Origin: an uncultured Christensenellaceae bacterium
GTDB taxonomy: Bacteria; Bacillota; Clostridia; Christensenellales; Christensenellaceae
Reading direction: 5' to 3'
Length of the DNA: 6,109 nucleotides
NCBI GenBank assembly: GCA_934438035.1
Contig: CAKSBK010000067.1
Coordinates: 1 to 6,109 of the forward strand
Every line of letters starts with the position of its first letter. Positions within the stretch are counted from its first letter, which is position 1. The position numbers and the translations under genes were made by a program. Shown one piece after another: positions 5,995 through 6,109 of the stretch. A model generated the notes under the pieces. The model did no database searches, was not told where the DNA came from, and saw only the letters and a program-made list of their open reading frames with translations.

Positions 5995-6023
5995 ACAATA
6001 TACATAAATTACCGTTTTGACAA
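5995..6023 (-). promoter_or_regulatory. sigma-A type promoter of veg
   Basis: On the - strand TTGTCA (6023-6018, one mismatch) and TATTGT (6000-5995, 4 of 6) are separated by 17 bases. Transcription would begin near 5988, leaving a leader of about 44 bases before the ATG. An AT-rich palindrome adjoins the -35 upstream, as in promoters with an UP element. Confidence 0.62.
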
Positions 6024-6035
6024 TTTTTAAAAATT
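6022..6035. promoter_or_regulatory. AT palindrome, possible UP element of the veg promoter
   Basis: AATTTTTAAAAATT is a perfect 14-base palindrome made of a T5 and an A5 tract. It abuts and overlaps by two bases the veg -35 element. A and T tracts at this place match the character of UP elements contacted by the RNA polymerase alpha C-terminal domain. A regulator site is an alternative. Confidence 0.4.
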
Positions 6036-6109
6036 ATTTTCCTGAATTTTCATATCAGAATGTTAAAATTGCGGGAATATTAAAGCGATTAATTTGTATA
6101 TACGCCCGT

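Overview
The window looks like an ordinary chromosomal segment of a Clostridia-type Firmicute, probably an anaerobe. The reasons are the Veg-family protein, a DUF1015 gene coupled to a YclM/ThrD-like aspartate kinase, a LysA of the type common in Clostridia, strong AGGAGG-like ribosome binding sites, AT-rich spacers and frequent ATA and AGA codons. No genus can be named from the sequence alone. I see no mobile element, CRISPR array, tRNA or rRNA.

Layout, left to right. (1) Positions 1-1100 (+): the 3' part of a DUF1015-family gene whose 5' end lies off the left edge. (2) Positions 1104-2426 (+): aspartate kinase, 3 bases after the DUF1015 stop and so in the same operon, closed by a hairpin terminator at 2435-2459. 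(3) Positions 2427-2597: an intergenic stretch with a PurBox-like inverted repeat and a near-consensus sigma-A promoter. (4) Positions 2598-3878 (+): purA, adenylosuccinate synthetase, closed by a strong terminator at 3919-3959. (5) Positions 3960-4306: no gene. It holds a tandem direct repeat, several hairpins including a two-tier stem whose G-U pairs favour the + strand, and a bidirectional terminator at 4241-4273. It could encode a small RNA. (6) Positions 4307-5566 (-): lysA-type diaminopimelate decarboxylase with its own promoter and a short leader. (7) Positions 5567-5701: the lysA promoter and an AT-rich stem downstream of veg. (8) Positions 5702-5944 (-): veg, with a sigma-A promoter preceded by an AT-rich palindrome resembling an UP element. 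Positions 6036-6109 hold nothing I recognise.

Functionally, aspartate kinase makes the first committed step from aspartate to lysine, threonine, methionine and diaminopimelate. LysA makes the last step, from meso-diaminopimelate to lysine. PurA consumes aspartate to make AMP. Three of the five genes therefore draw on or end aspartate-derived metabolism, but they are in separate transcription units and I see no shared regulatory element. Most of the window is conserved housekeeping. The parts worth a second look are the DUF1015 protein of unknown function and the gene-free segment at 3960-4306.
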